In this document: one piece after another, positions 1 through 11,470 of the stretch | How positions within the stretch are numbered: the stretch's first letter is position 1 | Layout: every line of letters begins with the position of its first letter | DNA from: an uncultured Clostridia bacterium | GTDB lineage: Bacteria > Bacillota > Clostridia > Christensenellales > Pumilibacteraceae | Direction of reading: 5' to 3' | Assembly: GCA_947066105.1 (NCBI GenBank) | Contig: CAMSYM010000016.1 | Coordinates: 1 to 55,130 of the forward strand | Length of the DNA stretch: 55,130 nt | Position numbers and translations under genes: made by a program | Notes under the pieces: model-generated | What the model was told of the DNA's origin: nothing | Seen by the model: the letters and a program-made list of their open reading frames with translations, nothing else | Database searches by the model: none

Positions 1-43
1 GCCTATTATTATATATGGTATAGGAAATCCTGCTTCCCGTTAG

Positions 44-64
44 ACAAGGGGACGCTTGTTTTTT
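44..64 (+). terminator. weak terminator-like hairpin at left edge
   Basis: ACAAG and CTTGT can form a 5-bp stem around GGGACG and are followed by six T. It could end a transcript entering from outside the window. The stem is short and no upstream gene is visible, so this is tentative. I see no gene in positions 1-285. Confidence 0.25.
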
Positions 65-232
65 CGGATAAGCGTCGTAATAGGTTATTTTCTCGTTCGG
101 TCGATTTGTATGTTTGAATTTTCGTTGCGCGGCATAGCGGGATAAGTGAAGCGGCGTATTTGACCGTTAGCGTTTGTTCGCAATGCCGACGTTATGCGCG
201 CGGGCGCGTTTTGTAAGTATGTAAAATTTGTA

Positions 233-261
233 TTGACAAAACCGCAATTTTGCTTTATAAT
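233..261 (+). promoter_or_regulatory. sigma-A-type promoter of the first regulator/kinase pair
   Basis: TTGACA at 233-238 and TATAAT at 256-261 are separated by exactly 17 bp, a full consensus match on both boxes. The regulator start codon follows about 25 nt after the -10 box. Confidence 0.85.
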
Positions 262-285
262 TAACGCAAAATATATTACGGAGCG

Positions 286-999
286 ATGATGATCACGCGA
301 ATAGCGATAGTAGAGGACGACAATAGCGCGGCGGAATTGCTTTCGGGGTATCTCGATAAGTACTCTTCCGAAAACGGACGCAAGTTCGATGTGACCGTAT
401 TTTGCAATGCGGGAACATTTTTGACGGCGCGCGGATCGTTCGATATCGTTTTTATGGATATAGAATTGCCCGATCTCAACGGTTTGGACGCGTCCAAAAA
501 GTTCCGCGAAAAAGACGATGCGGCGCTTATAATTTTCGTAACCAATATGGCGTCGTTGGCGATAAAGGGATACGAAGTGCGGGCTTTCGATTTTGTGGTA
601 AAGCCTGTGTCGTACAAAAATTTCGCAGTCAAATTCAACAGCGCGCTGTCCGCGCTCGAACGCAAGCGCGGCAAGGATATTTGGATATCCAACAAGGACG
701 GAAAAGTAAAGCTCAACACTTGCGAGATCGAGTACGTGGAGATCATGCAACACATATTGATCTACCATACCGAGCGCGGCGAATATCGGGCGACAGGCAC
801 GCTCGCGATGTTGCAAAACGAACTGCGCGACGAGCCTTTTGCGCTGTGCAACCGTTGTTATTTCGTCAATCTCGCGCACGTATCCGCCGTTAAAGGGCAA
901 AACGCGTTGGTCGGCAATGCCGAGCTTATGATCTCGCGGTCTAAGCGCGTGCCGTTTTTGAGCGCGTTGAACAATTACATTGCCATGAGCGGGGATTGA
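286..999 (+). CDS. LytTR-family response regulator, module 1
   Basis: 237-residue two-component response regulator. The receiver domain (about 1-125) shows the acidic pocket E10-D11-D12, phosphoacceptor D58 in FMDIELP, T86 and K106 before Pro. The C-terminal LytTR DNA-binding domain (about 130-232) ends in the LCNR-C-FVNL type of sequence seen in AgrA/LytR relatives. Two in-frame ATG codons occur at 286 and 289; GGAG at 280-283 is better spaced for the second, so the true start may be 289. The kinase gene begins 1 nt after the stop, so the two are co-transcribed and presumably partners. Its likely targets include its own operon or the small membrane protein/GH3 operon next door, which has a LytTR-like direct repeat in front of its promoter. 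It is paralogous to the regulators at 16367 and 25734; target assignment is inference from position. Confidence 0.9.
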   Translation: MMITRIAIVEDDNSAAELLSGYLDKYSSENGRKFDVTVFCNAGTFLTARGSFDIVFMDIELPDLNGLDASKKFREKDDAALIIFVTNMASLAIKGYEVRAFDFVVKPVSYKNFAVKFNSALSALERKRGKDIWISNKDGKVKLNTCEIEYVEIMQHILIYHTERGEYRATGTLAMLQNELRDEPFALCNRCYFVNLAHVSAVKGQNALVGNAELMISRSKRVPFLSALNNYIAMSGD

Positions 1000-1000
1000 C

Positions 1001-2332
1001 ATGCTCACTTACATAGCGTTTTACAAATTGCTTTTTACGTTGGAGCTTGTAGTTGCGGAATTTTTGTTTTCGTTCCGATTGAAAAAGCGGTCGTACTATC
1101 CGTTGCGTTTGGCGGCGAGCGCGGCGGCGCTGTTGGGCATAGCCGCTATACCCATACCGATCGATATGTTTTGGCAAACGTCGTTGGTGTTTTTCATGCT
1201 GTTCGGTCTTTCCTTTCTCGCGCTGTGGTTTTGTTGCGACGAGCCTGTGTTCAACGTGTTTTTTTGCGCTATGGCGTCGTATACCGTACAGCATTTCGCT
1301 TATGAGTTTGCGGGCGTTTCGATGTCGCTGTTGGAATGGGGATCAAGCCCGTTGCGCGGCATGTACAGCAACGAGATAATGGATCTGTCCAAGTTCGACG
1401 AAATGACGGTATTGATCGTAACGCTGTATTTGATGTGCTATTTGCTGTCGTACTGGCTGTTGTTCATATCGTTCGGCAAAAAGATAAAAAAAGGCTCGGA
1501 CATGCACATCAAAAGCCCCGTGCTTTTCGGGCTTATCGCGGCGGGACTTCTTGCGGACGTTCTTATAAGCTCGATCGTAACTTATTACATGAGCGATCAC
1601 GCGCTCGGCTCGGCTGTCGCCAATGTGACTAACATGCTGTGTTGCGTGCTTTTGATGGGCTGTCAGTTCAATCAGTTGTCCACCAACGAAATAAGGGGCG
1701 AGCTGGATTTCGTCAAACGCCTGTGGCAACAGGAAAAAGAGCAGTTCGAAGTTTCGCGCGACAACATCGACATAATAAACATCAAGTGTCACGATATGCG
1801 ACACCGTATACGCGAGTTCGCGCAGAGCAAAAGCTTTTCGGACGAAGAGATACGCGAGATCGAACGATCTATCTCCATATACGACAGCGCGGTAAAAACG
1901 GGCAACGAGGCGCTCGACGTGATACTTACCGAAAAGAGCCTGCGCTGTAACGGTAACGACATAGCGTTCACGTGCGTCGCGGACGGCAAGCTGTTGAGCT
2001 TTATGACCGAGTCGGATATATATTCGCTGTTCGGCAACATCATGGACAACGCGATCGAAGCCGTGCTGAAAATCGAAGAACACGAAGGGCGCACGATAGG
2101 GCTTAAAATCAGAAGATCGGGCGGATTCGTTTCGGTCAACGCCAAAAACACGTATGTCGGCGATATAGAGCTTGACGCGCAGGGCTTGCCTATAACGACC
2201 AAAGCCGACAAAAACTCGCACGGATTCGGTATAAAAAGCATATCTTTTCTCGCCGCAAAATACGGCGGCAACCTGTCGCTGGTAGCGGAAAGCGGCGTAT
2301 TCAATCTGAATATCTTGTTCCCCGTGATATGA
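1001..2332 (+). CDS. AgrC-like GHKL sensor histidine kinase, module 1
   Basis: 443-residue membrane kinase. About seven hydrophobic segments fill residues 5-222 with little extracytoplasmic loop. A linker of about 30 residues leads to the H-box KCHDMRH with candidate phospho-His H264, then the ATPase N-box (GNIMDNAIEAV, N346-N350) and the G-box GFGIKS (about 408-413). This is the architecture of peptide-sensing AgrC/ComD kinases, but no AgrD/AgrB-like genes lie in the window, so the signal is unknown. It is the partner of the regulator 1 nt upstream by arrangement. Paralogues lie at 17087 and 26446; the H-box region and the C-terminal ...LPITTKADKNSHGFG... stretch are recognisably shared. A terminator follows, separating this pair from the GH3 operon. 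Confidence 0.88.
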   Translation: MLTYIAFYKLLFTLELVVAEFLFSFRLKKRSYYPLRLAASAAALLGIAAIPIPIDMFWQTSLVFFMLFGLSFLALWFCCDEPVFNVFFCAMASYTVQHFAYEFAGVSMSLLEWGSSPLRGMYSNEIMDLSKFDEMTVLIVTLYLMCYLLSYWLLFISFGKKIKKGSDMHIKSPVLFGLIAAGLLADVLISSIVTYYMSDHALGSAVANVTNMLCCVLLMGCQFNQLSTNEIRGELDFVKRLWQQEKEQFEVSRDNIDIINIKCHDMRHRIREFAQSKSFSDEEIREIERSISIYDSAVKTGNEALDVILTEKSLRCNGNDIAFTCVADGKLLSFMTESDIYSLFGNIMDNAIEAVLKIEEHEGRTIGLKIRRSGGFVSVNAKNTYVGDIELDAQGLPITTKADKNSHGFGIKSISFLAAKYGGNLSLVAESGVFNLNILFPVI

Positions 2333-2336
2333 TTTG

Positions 2337-2374
2337 ACGCGCCTGTACGGCAAAGCCCGAACGGCGCGTTTTTT
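2337..2374 (+). terminator. Rho-independent terminator after kinase 1
   Basis: ACGCGCC (2337-2343) pairs with GGCGCGT (2363-2369), followed by a run of six T. It separates the regulator/kinase transcript from the GH3 operon. Confidence 0.8.
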
Positions 2375-2409
2375 CGTGCGCGAAATTTCCGTATTCGCGT
2401 CGCGCCGTG

Positions 2410-2439
2410 CCGAATAAGAATTTCGCATGACCGAATAAG
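2410..2439 (+). promoter_or_regulatory. 9-bp direct repeat, candidate LytTR operator
   Basis: CCGAATAAG occurs exactly at 2410-2418 and again at 2431-2439, 21 bp start to start (12-bp gap), ending 9 bp before the -35 box of the GH3 operon. LytTR regulators typically bind two 9-bp direct repeats about 12 bp apart just upstream of the -35. The second copy also forms half of a perfect inverted repeat, GACCGAATA (2429-2437) and TATTCGGTC (2454-2462), that overlaps the -35. Binding by the regulator at 286 is inferred. Confidence 0.5.
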
Positions 2440-2448
2440 TATTGCATA

Positions 2449-2478
2449 TTGACTATTCGGTCAACTTTATTATATACT
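2449..2478 (+). promoter_or_regulatory. promoter of small membrane protein/GH3 operon 1
   Basis: TTGACT at 2449-2454 with TATATA at 2471-2476 (16-bp spacer) or TATACT at 2473-2478 (18-bp spacer). It lies directly downstream of the CCGAATAAG repeats. Confidence 0.65.
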
Positions 2479-2529
2479 CCGACAGAACGGTGCGCGATGC
2501 GTGCCGAAATCGTATCGGAGGTGAAAACG

Positions 2530-3060
2530 ATGACAGGGAAAGCTCGGGAGTTTTTCCTAAAAACCAAAAGGTTTCCGTTCGGGATCATTTGCGGCTCTTG
2601 CGGCATGGCGGTATTTTTCGCCACAATAGGGCTTGTTTTGGGCTACGCCGTTACGGCGGGCATAGCCGCGCAAACAAACAAAACGGTCTCGTTCCTGGAA
2701 AATTGGTGGCAGGTATTGCTTTTTATCGTTGTGATACTTGCCGCAACCGTAGCGGCGGCGTCGCTCGTGATGTACATACTCAAAAAGTTGACGCTTATCG
2801 CCGAGCAGGACGATAAGTATTTCGAGGAAGTGAGCGACGAAGAATATGCGCGCACCAACGTCGATATCGATTCGATAAAGGCGGAGCTTGCGCAAATGAC
2901 AGCTTACAATGCGGAGCTTAGGGCGGAGCTTGCGCGCTCGGAAGAGCGCAACGCCGCGCTCCAAACCGAACTCGAAACGGCAAAGGCGCAAAACGCCGAG
3001 CTTCTCGCGGAGTTGGAAGGCTTGCGCGCCGCTCAAAGCGCAAAACGGAGGAAAGCATGA
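2530..3060 (+). CDS. small two-helix membrane protein with coiled-coil tail
   Basis: 176 residues when started at the ATG at 2530, which is preceded by GGAGG at 2517-2521; an upstream in-frame ATG at 2449 lies inside the promoter and is rejected. Two transmembrane helices (about 17-42 and 58-85) flank the segment AAQTNKTVSFLENWW. The tail from about residue 105 is a long heptad-like region rich in Ala, Glu and Leu ending in KRRKA, probably a cytoplasmic coiled coil. The membrane part matches the 84-residue protein encoded at 28467 (same GII-G-C-M-VFF start and QTN-S--FL--W centre), which also sits directly before a GH3 gene. The stop overlaps the GH3 start by 4 nt (ATGA), so translation is coupled. 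I do not recognise the family; a chaperone, anchor or complex partner of the GH3 protein is a guess from context. Confidence 0.75.
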   Translation: MTGKAREFFLKTKRFPFGIICGSCGMAVFFATIGLVLGYAVTAGIAAQTNKTVSFLENWWQVLLFIVVILAATVAAASLVMYILKKLTLIAEQDDKYFEEVSDEEYARTNVDIDSIKAELAQMTAYNAELRAELARSEERNAALQTELETAKAQNAELLAELEGLRAAQSAKRRKA

Positions 3061-6000
3061 AAAAACGCAGACGTAAAATGACGGTATTCGTAAGATCGGT
3101 ATGGGTCATGCTCACGGTATTTTTCTCGTTGTTGCTCGTGTTCTTTTGCGTGGGTACGAGCGTGGCGACGAAAAATTCCGCGCCTATCAACTCAATGTTC
3201 GGCATAAGTACGAGCAAAAAGGTCCAGCTTACCGACGAGGTCGAGGATCTCGATCATTACAAATCGGACTATATCGAAAGAGAAGCCTCGGGCGAGCCTG
3301 TATATATAGAAAAGGACGGGTATAAGCAAACCGTTCTCGACGACGAGGCGATGCGTGAAAACTCGCGGCGCGTCGGCGAACAGACCGCTACGGAAGGCAG
3401 CGTGCTGTTGTGGAACAACGGCGCATTGCCGCTTTCGTCGGGCGCGAAAGTGAGCGTTTTCGGCATAGCGGCGCAAAACTATATGTTCAGCGGCACGGGT
3501 TCGGGCGAAGTCCAACCCAATCCCGTAAAAGGCACGCTCGGCGCGGCGCTCAAAGAAAAGGGATTGAGCGTTAACGACAAGCTCGAAACCAAATACAAGG
3601 AATTAAAAGCCAAGTACGGCGGCTCGTCGGGCTACACCAACAGCGCGGCGGCAAACTATCTGCCGTGGTTCAAGGTGGGCGAAGCGCCGTATTCGGAGAT
3701 CGCGTCGACGGTCGACGGTTCGGTGACGGCAGACGACACCGCGGTCATGATTATCGCGCGCACGGCGGGCGAGGACTTCGATATATCCAACGACGTTCGC
3801 GATTCCATCGTCGACGGAAGCAAGAACTATCTCGAACTCACGGTAGAGGAAGCGGGCATACTCGAAAACCTGCAAGCTCTCAAAGCGGCGAACAAGCTCA
3901 AAAAGATCGTGTTGCTTTTGGATACCGCCAACCCCATGCAGTTCGCCGAAATTTCCAAGGAAAAATACGGCGTGGACGCATGCGTGTGGACGGGGCAAGG
4001 CGGCACTATGAGCTTTGTTCAAGTGGCTAACGTGCTCGCGGGCGACGACGAATTCGTCGTTTCGGGGCATGCGACCGACACGTTGTTGTACAACAACTAT
4101 TCGTCGCCGTCAAACGCCAACTTCGGCGACTTTACCTGGTCGGAATATTCCAAAAACCTGCCCGATCTCGATAAAGAATACGGCTCGTATTACAGAACGC
4201 ACAACATGAAGTATCTTGTGTATCAAGAAGGCGTTTACGTCGGATACAGATACTACGAAACGCGTTACGAGGACTATGTTCTCGGCGGCGCGCAAGCGTC
4301 CGGTACGGTAGGCTCTACCGACGGCAAACAATGGAGCTACGAAAAAGAAGTTGCGTTCCCGTTCGGCTACGGGCTGTCGTACACCACGTTCGCGCGCTCG
4401 GAATTCAACGTGACCGAAACGGAAACGGGCTATGACGTATCGCTTAAAATAGCCAACGTCGGCAATAAATATGCGGGCAAGGACACGTTACAGGTGTATT
4501 TGCAAAAACCGTATACCGATTACGACAAGGCTAACGGCATAGAAAAACCTGCGGTCGAGCTTGTCGGCTTTGCCAAGACTCAAAAGCTCGATCCCAACGG
4601 CTCGTCGCAAACGCTTACCGTGTCGGTAGATAAAGAGAATCTGCGCACATACGACGCGTACGGCAAAAAGACGTACATACTCGAAGCGGGCGATTACTAT
4701 CTCGCCGTCGGCACCGACGCGCACGACGCGCTCAACAACATACTCGAATGCAAAGGCGTTGATGCCGAGCAAAAAGCGCGTATGGTCGGCACGGGCGACG
4801 CGGGCATGGCGTACCGTATAACGGTCGCCGACAACGACTACGAAGTGTTTTCCAAGGCGAAGGAAACGGGCAACGACATAACCAACCGTTTCGACGACGC
4901 CGATCTCAATCTTTACGAAGGCACGAAGGACGATCAAACGGTAACATATCTTACTCGCGACGATTGGGACGGAACGTACCCTACGGCGGCGGTAAGCCTT
5001 AAATGCGTGAACGAAACGATGGTGCGCGATATGCAGTACGGTCACGAAGTACCCGTAAACGACGGCGACAAGGAAAAGATGCCCGTTTACGGCAAGGTCA
5101 CTTCGCCTGACGGCGCGCTCAATCTCGCAATGATGACCGATCTCGACTATGACGATGATATGTGGGATCATTTGTTGAACCAAATGACGCTCGAAGAGCA
5201 GAACTGGATGTGCTCGCTCGGTCTCGGCTTTTTCGCCGCCGCGGAAAGCGTCGGCGCGCCGGGCGGAAAATCGGCGGACGGTCCCGCAGGCATACGCGAT
5301 CCCAACAAGAACCCGCGCGATAACGAATTCGGTTTCCCGTCGCCCGTAGTAATGGCGGCTACCTGGGATATCGAGCTTATGGAAAGAGTGGGCGACGCGA
5401 TGGCGCACGAAGCCATGCACTGGGATCCGAGCGTTTCGCTGATCTACGCGCCCGGCGCGGATATCCACAGATCCCCGTACGGCGGCAGAAACTGGGAATA
5501 TTACAGTGAGGACGGCGTGTTGTCGGGCATGATGCTCGCCGCCGAAGTAAAGGGCATTCAGGACGTAGGCATAATCGTCATGACAAAGCACTTTGCCATC
5601 AACGATCAGGAGCGCAACCGTTACGGCGTGGCGACGTTCTTTAACGAGCAAAGCGCGCGCGACATATATCTGCGCGCATTCGAGATAGCAGTAAGGCAGA
5701 GCAAGATGAACGGCGTCATGAGTTCGTTCAACCGCATAGGCTGCACCTGGGCGGGCGCGCATAAAGGGCTTTTGACCGACGTATTGCGCGGCGAATGGGA
5801 TTTCATAGGCATTGTCGAAACGGACGCTTGTTCGGGCGACACGTTCCACATGCTCGATAAGTATGCGTTGGCAGAAGGCATAGTCGCTGGCAACGACATG
5901 TGGATGGCTAACGGATCTACTTCGTTCTTTAACGACAGCAAAAACAACGCTACGGTAATGCTCGCTCTGCGCGAAGCGTGCCACAGGATACTGTACACGC

Positions 6001-9000
6001 AGTTGCACAGCGCGGCTATGAACGGCGTTTCGATAAATACCAAAATAATCACCATAACCCCGTGGTGGGAAATACTTCTTATCACACTGACGTCGCTCGT
6101 CGGCGTAATGCTGTTGGCGAGCGCGGTCATGTGCGCGCTGTCCTTCGTGTTTGCGACCGAACGCTATAAGGCATATGCCGCTCGGCGTGCGGAAGCAAAA
6201 CTCGCACGGGGGGGGGTATCCGCTTTAAAACCTTGGCAAAAAACTCTGATCATAGTCGGCGCGTGCGTGCTTGGTTTGGCGGCGTTGCTTACGGGTATTT
6301 TGGTGCCGACGTTGGGTAAAGACGACGGAACTACGCCCGTTAAAAAGCCGCACGTTTGCAAAAACATTTGCGTCGTTTGCGGAAAATGCACCGATCTGCA
6401 CTGCGAAGACGAAAAATGCGCCGATAAATGCGGCGGCGAAAAACATTCGTACGCCTTCGAGGCGGAAGACGCATTGTTCGGCGCAGGCATAAACGGCTGG
6501 GTTTGGACGGAGCAGTACGGATCGAGAACGGCTGTCGCGGGCTTGAACAAAAATAAAGACGCGTCGTTGACGTTCATCGTCAGAGCCGAAGCCGCGACCG
6601 TCGCGTCGCTCGTAGTCGACGTATCCAAATTCAAGGATTCACGCCTTGCGAGATTTACCGACTACATCGGCGTTACGGTAAACGACGGGGAGAACTTGAC
6701 GAGTTCTACCATAATATCCAAAACGACGACGGGCGATCAAACGACCGAAAGCTCGTTCCAAAGATTCAATCTCGGTTGCGTCGAGCTTAAAGCGGGCATA
6801 AACCTGATCAAGTTCACGGTGCTTGACAACAGCGAGAACAACGCTTATATCTTCGATAAGATAGAATTGCTCGGCGATTCGGCGTTGACCGCAGGGCATA
6901 TATGCACGAGTGTTTGCCCGTCTTGCGGCAAGTGTACGAACACCGAATGTACGGACGAAGCTTGCGCCGAAAAGTGCGATTGCGTGATAGCCGATTTCGA
7001 AGCCGAGAACGCGATATTCGTAGACGGCAAGCCGAAGTGGGGATATCTCGAAATAGCGAGCAACGACCAAGGTCGTACGTTTGTCAAAAACTTCAACGGC
7101 AATCCCGGCGCGGTGATCACGTTCAAGTTTACGGTCGACGGCGAACCGGGTACCGTTTACGAATCCGATCTCTACGTCACGGTTACGCGTTTTGCGATCG
7201 ATACGACGTTTACCGACGTCTTGGGCGTATCGATAAACGGCGGCGAGTACATCAAGAGCAATGCCGTCGTATCGGCGTTCGGCGGCGAAGCGTGGAGCGA
7301 CGAGTCGTACGGCGAGTTCTTTATCGGCAAGGTCGCGCTCAAAGCGGGCGAAAACAGCATATCGTTCACCGTATTGGGCGAAAACGAGTACAGCGGCTAT
7401 AACTTCGATAAGATAACTTTGCGCAAAGCGCCGCCGCTCGCGCACGAGTGCGGCGACAAATGCGAGATCTGCGGCGGATGCACGACCGACTGCGATAAGC
7501 CGGGCTGTGCCGATAAGTGCGAATGCGATAACATTACCGAAACCGTGACCGTCGAGGCGGAAGACTCTGCTTACGCTGACGGCGAAAATCCCCCGTCCTG
7601 GGGCGGCGTTCATACCGAAACGGACGGCGACGTTACATTCGTCGCGGGCTTTAACGGCAATGTGGGCGCGTGGATAGAATTCACGTACGAATCCGCTGGC
7701 GAGCGCGACGCGCTGTTGTTTGTCACCGTCAACAGGCGCAAAGTGACTACGGTGTTCTCCGATTGGATAACGACGCGTATAACGTATCCCGACGGAACTT
7801 TCGTCGAACCGATAAGCAACGCCGTGCTTGACGGCTATGCGTGGGTCGGCGAGAACGATAACGAATGGAAAGCGGGCGCGTTCGCAAAGATATGTATCGG
7901 CAAGATCGGATTGAAGAACGGCACGAACAAGATACGGTTCACCGTAAAAACTTTCGACAGCGTCAACGATCTCGGCGGATATAACTTCGATAAAGTTACG
8001 CTCGAATTGATAGGCGATGCGGAACCGCCCGTTGCCGTCGAGCATGATATAGTCGTTGCGGACAACATTCAAAACGGCTCTGTAACGGCGAGCGCGACCA
8101 AGGCGACTGCGGGTACGCAGATAACGGTGACGGTAACGCCCGATCAAGGCTACGTGCTTAAAAGCCTTAAATTCAACGGTACCGACTTCACGGAAAGCAA
8201 AACGTTCGTAATGCCGAACGCGGACGTGACGATCACCGCCCAATTCGTCGATGAAAGCGCGCCGCCTGCCGCAAAATACGACCTTACTTTCGAGCTTGAC
8301 GGCGGTAGCGGCGATATAATCGGCATTGAAGAAAGCTATGAGGAGGGCGCGGAGATAACCCTGCCTTCCGGCGACGGTCTTACCAAAGACGGATATGTTT
8401 TCGCGGGCTGGACTTATAACGGAACGGACTATGCGGCGGGCGATAAGTTCACGATGCCTGCGAGCGCGGTAGTCTTTACCGCGAAATGGACGGCTAAAAT
8501 ACCCGACGCCGTTTTCGAGGCGGAGGACGCGGAATACAAAGACGGAGCAAATCCGTCCGAGTGGGGCGGCGTTCATGTGGAAGAGATCAAGGTAGGCGAA
8601 ACCGTTACGCGCAAGGTCGTTGCGGGGCTTAACGAGAATCTCGGCGCGGAAGTTAAGTTTACGGTATTCGTCAACGGCGAAACCGATAAGACGTATTCCG
8701 CAACGCTTGCCGTTACGATTTCGAGAAACTGGTTCGGAAATCTGAAATTTACCGATTACATAGGCGTTAATGTAAATGATAAAGCGTTCACGAGCGACGT
8801 TGTCGTCGACGGCTATTGGGGAGACGGCGTCAATGTGTGGTCGGACGACGCGTCGTATATGGAATTCGTGTTGGGCGATATAGAATTAAAGTCGGGTACA
8901 AACGTAATTTCGTTTACGACGTTGTCCAACGAAAACGGTAAAGCTTGCAACTTCGATAAGATTGCGTTGCGCAATTTATCGGTCGAAGTTTCCGTGCCGC

Positions 9001-9485
9001 AACCGCCGCAACGGGTCGTGCTTCAAGCCGAAGATGCGGTCCGCGTCGACGGCGAAAACCCCGGGCAGTGGTCGGGCGTTAAGATCGAAGAGATCGAGAC
9101 CGAAAGCGGCGATAAAACGGGCGAACATGTTGTAGGCGGTCTTAACGACAATATCGGATCGTACGTCGAATTTACTTATGAGTCGACTGACGATCGCGAA
9201 GCCGTTCTCAAATTAAGGCTCAACAGACGTACCGTGCAAACGACGTTCTCCGATTGGGTGAACACCGTTGTCACCTATGCCGACGGAAGCTCGCAAACCG
9301 TCAGCGGCGACGTCGAGATAGGCGCGTATCACAATCAATGGAAAGCGGAAGCTTATATCGAAATAGATCTCGGCAAAATACAGTTGAAAGCAGGCGAGAA
9401 CAAGATAAGATTTACGATAACGGGCTATGACAGCGAAAAGGATATAGGCGGATATAATTTCGACTATATTTCGCTCGAAATGTGA
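3057..9485 (+). CDS. membrane-anchored, domain-permuted GH3 glycosidase with five CBM6/35-like modules
   Basis: 2142 residues. In order: cytoplasmic basic start and TM1 (about 12-37); GH3 alpha/beta-sandwich domain (about 85-450, VLLWNNGALPL); FnIII-like domain (about 455-570); GH3 TIM-barrel domain (about 690-985) with DGPAGIR, KHFAINDQE and candidate nucleophile D923 in ETDACSG; TM2 (about 1003-1033); a basic loop; TM3 (about 1063-1085); then five EAEDA-type carbohydrate-binding modules (about 1130-1276, 1310-1458, 1493-1652, 1816-1972, 1987-2142). Cys-rich linkers precede the first three, and a bacterial repeat and a Listeria-Bacteroides repeat lie between modules 3 and 4. Sandwich-before-barrel order is known in Ruminococcus albus and Butyrivibrio GH3 beta-glucosidases. 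The positive-inside rule puts both catalytic and binding halves outside the cell. A G9 tract lies in the inner loop at residues 1051-1053. Exact substrate is unknown; beta-glucoside is the family default. Confidence 0.88.
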   Translation: MKKRRRKMTVFVRSVWVMLTVFFSLLLVFFCVGTSVATKNSAPINSMFGISTSKKVQLTDEVEDLDHYKSDYIEREASGEPVYIEKDGYKQTVLDDEAMRENSRRVGEQTATEGSVLLWNNGALPLSSGAKVSVFGIAAQNYMFSGTGSGEVQPNPVKGTLGAALKEKGLSVNDKLETKYKELKAKYGGSSGYTNSAAANYLPWFKVGEAPYSEIASTVDGSVTADDTAVMIIARTAGEDFDISNDVRDSIVDGSKNYLELTVEEAGILENLQALKAANKLKKIVLLLDTANPMQFAEISKEKYGVDACVWTGQGGTMSFVQVANVLAGDDEFVVSGHATDTLLYNNYSSPSNANFGDFTWSEYSKNLPDLDKEYGSYYRTHNMKYLVYQEGVYVGYRYYETRYEDYVLGGAQASGTVGSTDGKQWSYEKEVAFPFGYGLSYTTFARSEFNVTETETGYDVSLKIANVGNKYAGKDTLQVYLQKPYTDYDKANGIEKPAVELVGFAKTQKLDPNGSSQTLTVSVDKENLRTYDAYGKKTYILEAGDYYLAVGTDAHDALNNILECKGVDAEQKARMVGTGDAGMAYRITVADNDYEVFSKAKETGNDITNRFDDADLNLYEGTKDDQTVTYLTRDDWDGTYPTAAVSLKCVNETMVRDMQYGHEVPVNDGDKEKMPVYGKVTSPDGALNLAMMTDLDYDDDMWDHLLNQMTLEEQNWMCSLGLGFFAAAESVGAPGGKSADGPAGIRDPNKNPRDNEFGFPSPVVMAATWDIELMERVGDAMAHEAMHWDPSVSLIYAPGADIHRSPYGGRNWEYYSEDGVLSGMMLAAEVKGIQDVGIIVMTKHFAINDQERNRYGVATFFNEQSARDIYLRAFEIAVRQSKMNGVMSSFNRIGCTWAGAHKGLLTDVLRGEWDFIGIVETDACSGDTFHMLDKYALAEGIVAGNDMWMANGSTSFFNDSKNNATVMLALREACHRILYTQLHSAAMNGVSINTKIITITPWWEILLITLTSLVGVMLLASAVMCALSFVFATERYKAYAARRAEAKLARGGVSALKPWQKTLIIVGACVLGLAALLTGILVPTLGKDDGTTPVKKPHVCKNICVVCGKCTDLHCEDEKCADKCGGEKHSYAFEAEDALFGAGINGWVWTEQYGSRTAVAGLNKNKDASLTFIVRAEAATVASLVVDVSKFKDSRLARFTDYIGVTVNDGENLTSSTIISKTTTGDQTTESSFQRFNLGCVELKAGINLIKFTVLDNSENNAYIFDKIELLGDSALTAGHICTSVCPSCGKCTNTECTDEACAEKCDCVIADFEAENAIFVDGKPKWGYLEIASNDQGRTFVKNFNGNPGAVITFKFTVDGEPGTVYESDLYVTVTRFAIDTTFTDVLGVSINGGEYIKSNAVVSAFGGEAWSDESYGEFFIGKVALKAGENSISFTVLGENEYSGYNFDKITLRKAPPLAHECGDKCEICGGCTTDCDKPGCADKCECDNITETVTVEAEDSAYADGENPPSWGGVHTETDGDVTFVAGFNGNVGAWIEFTYESAGERDALLFVTVNRRKVTTVFSDWITTRITYPDGTFVEPISNAVLDGYAWVGENDNEWKAGAFAKICIGKIGLKNGTNKIRFTVKTFDSVNDLGGYNFDKVTLELIGDAEPPVAVEHDIVVADNIQNGSVTASATKATAGTQITVTVTPDQGYVLKSLKFNGTDFTESKTFVMPNADVTITAQFVDESAPPAAKYDLTFELDGGSGDIIGIEESYEEGAEITLPSGDGLTKDGYVFAGWTYNGTDYAAGDKFTMPASAVVFTAKWTAKIPDAVFEAEDAEYKDGANPSEWGGVHVEEIKVGETVTRKVVAGLNENLGAEVKFTVFVNGETDKTYSATLAVTISRNWFGNLKFTDYIGVNVNDKAFTSDVVVDGYWGDGVNVWSDDASYMEFVLGDIELKSGTNVISFTTLSNENGKACNFDKIALRNLSVEVSVPQPPQRVVLQAEDAVRVDGENPGQWSGVKIEEIETESGDKTGEHVVGGLNDNIGSYVEFTYESTDDREAVLKLRLNRRTVQTTFSDWVNTVVTYADGSSQTVSGDVEIGAYHNQWKAEAYIEIDLGKIQLKAGENKIRFTITGYDSEKDIGGYNFDYISLEM
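6208..6216 (+). repeat. G9 homopolymer inside the GH3-1 coding sequence
   Basis: Nine consecutive G read in frame as R1051-G-G-V. It lies in the cytoplasmic loop between TM2 and TM3. Loss of one G gives TAT CCG CTT TAA, an immediate stop; gain of one G gives a stop at 6317-6319. Either change would keep the catalytic half with TM1 and TM2 but remove TM3 and all carbohydrate-binding modules. Confidence 0.9.
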
Positions 9486-9531
9486 TAACGCGTTTAATGC
9501 GGCGATCGGAATAATTTAAGAAATCGGATAA

Positions 9532-11464
<1,933 letters not shown>

Positions 11465-11470
11465 GAAATT

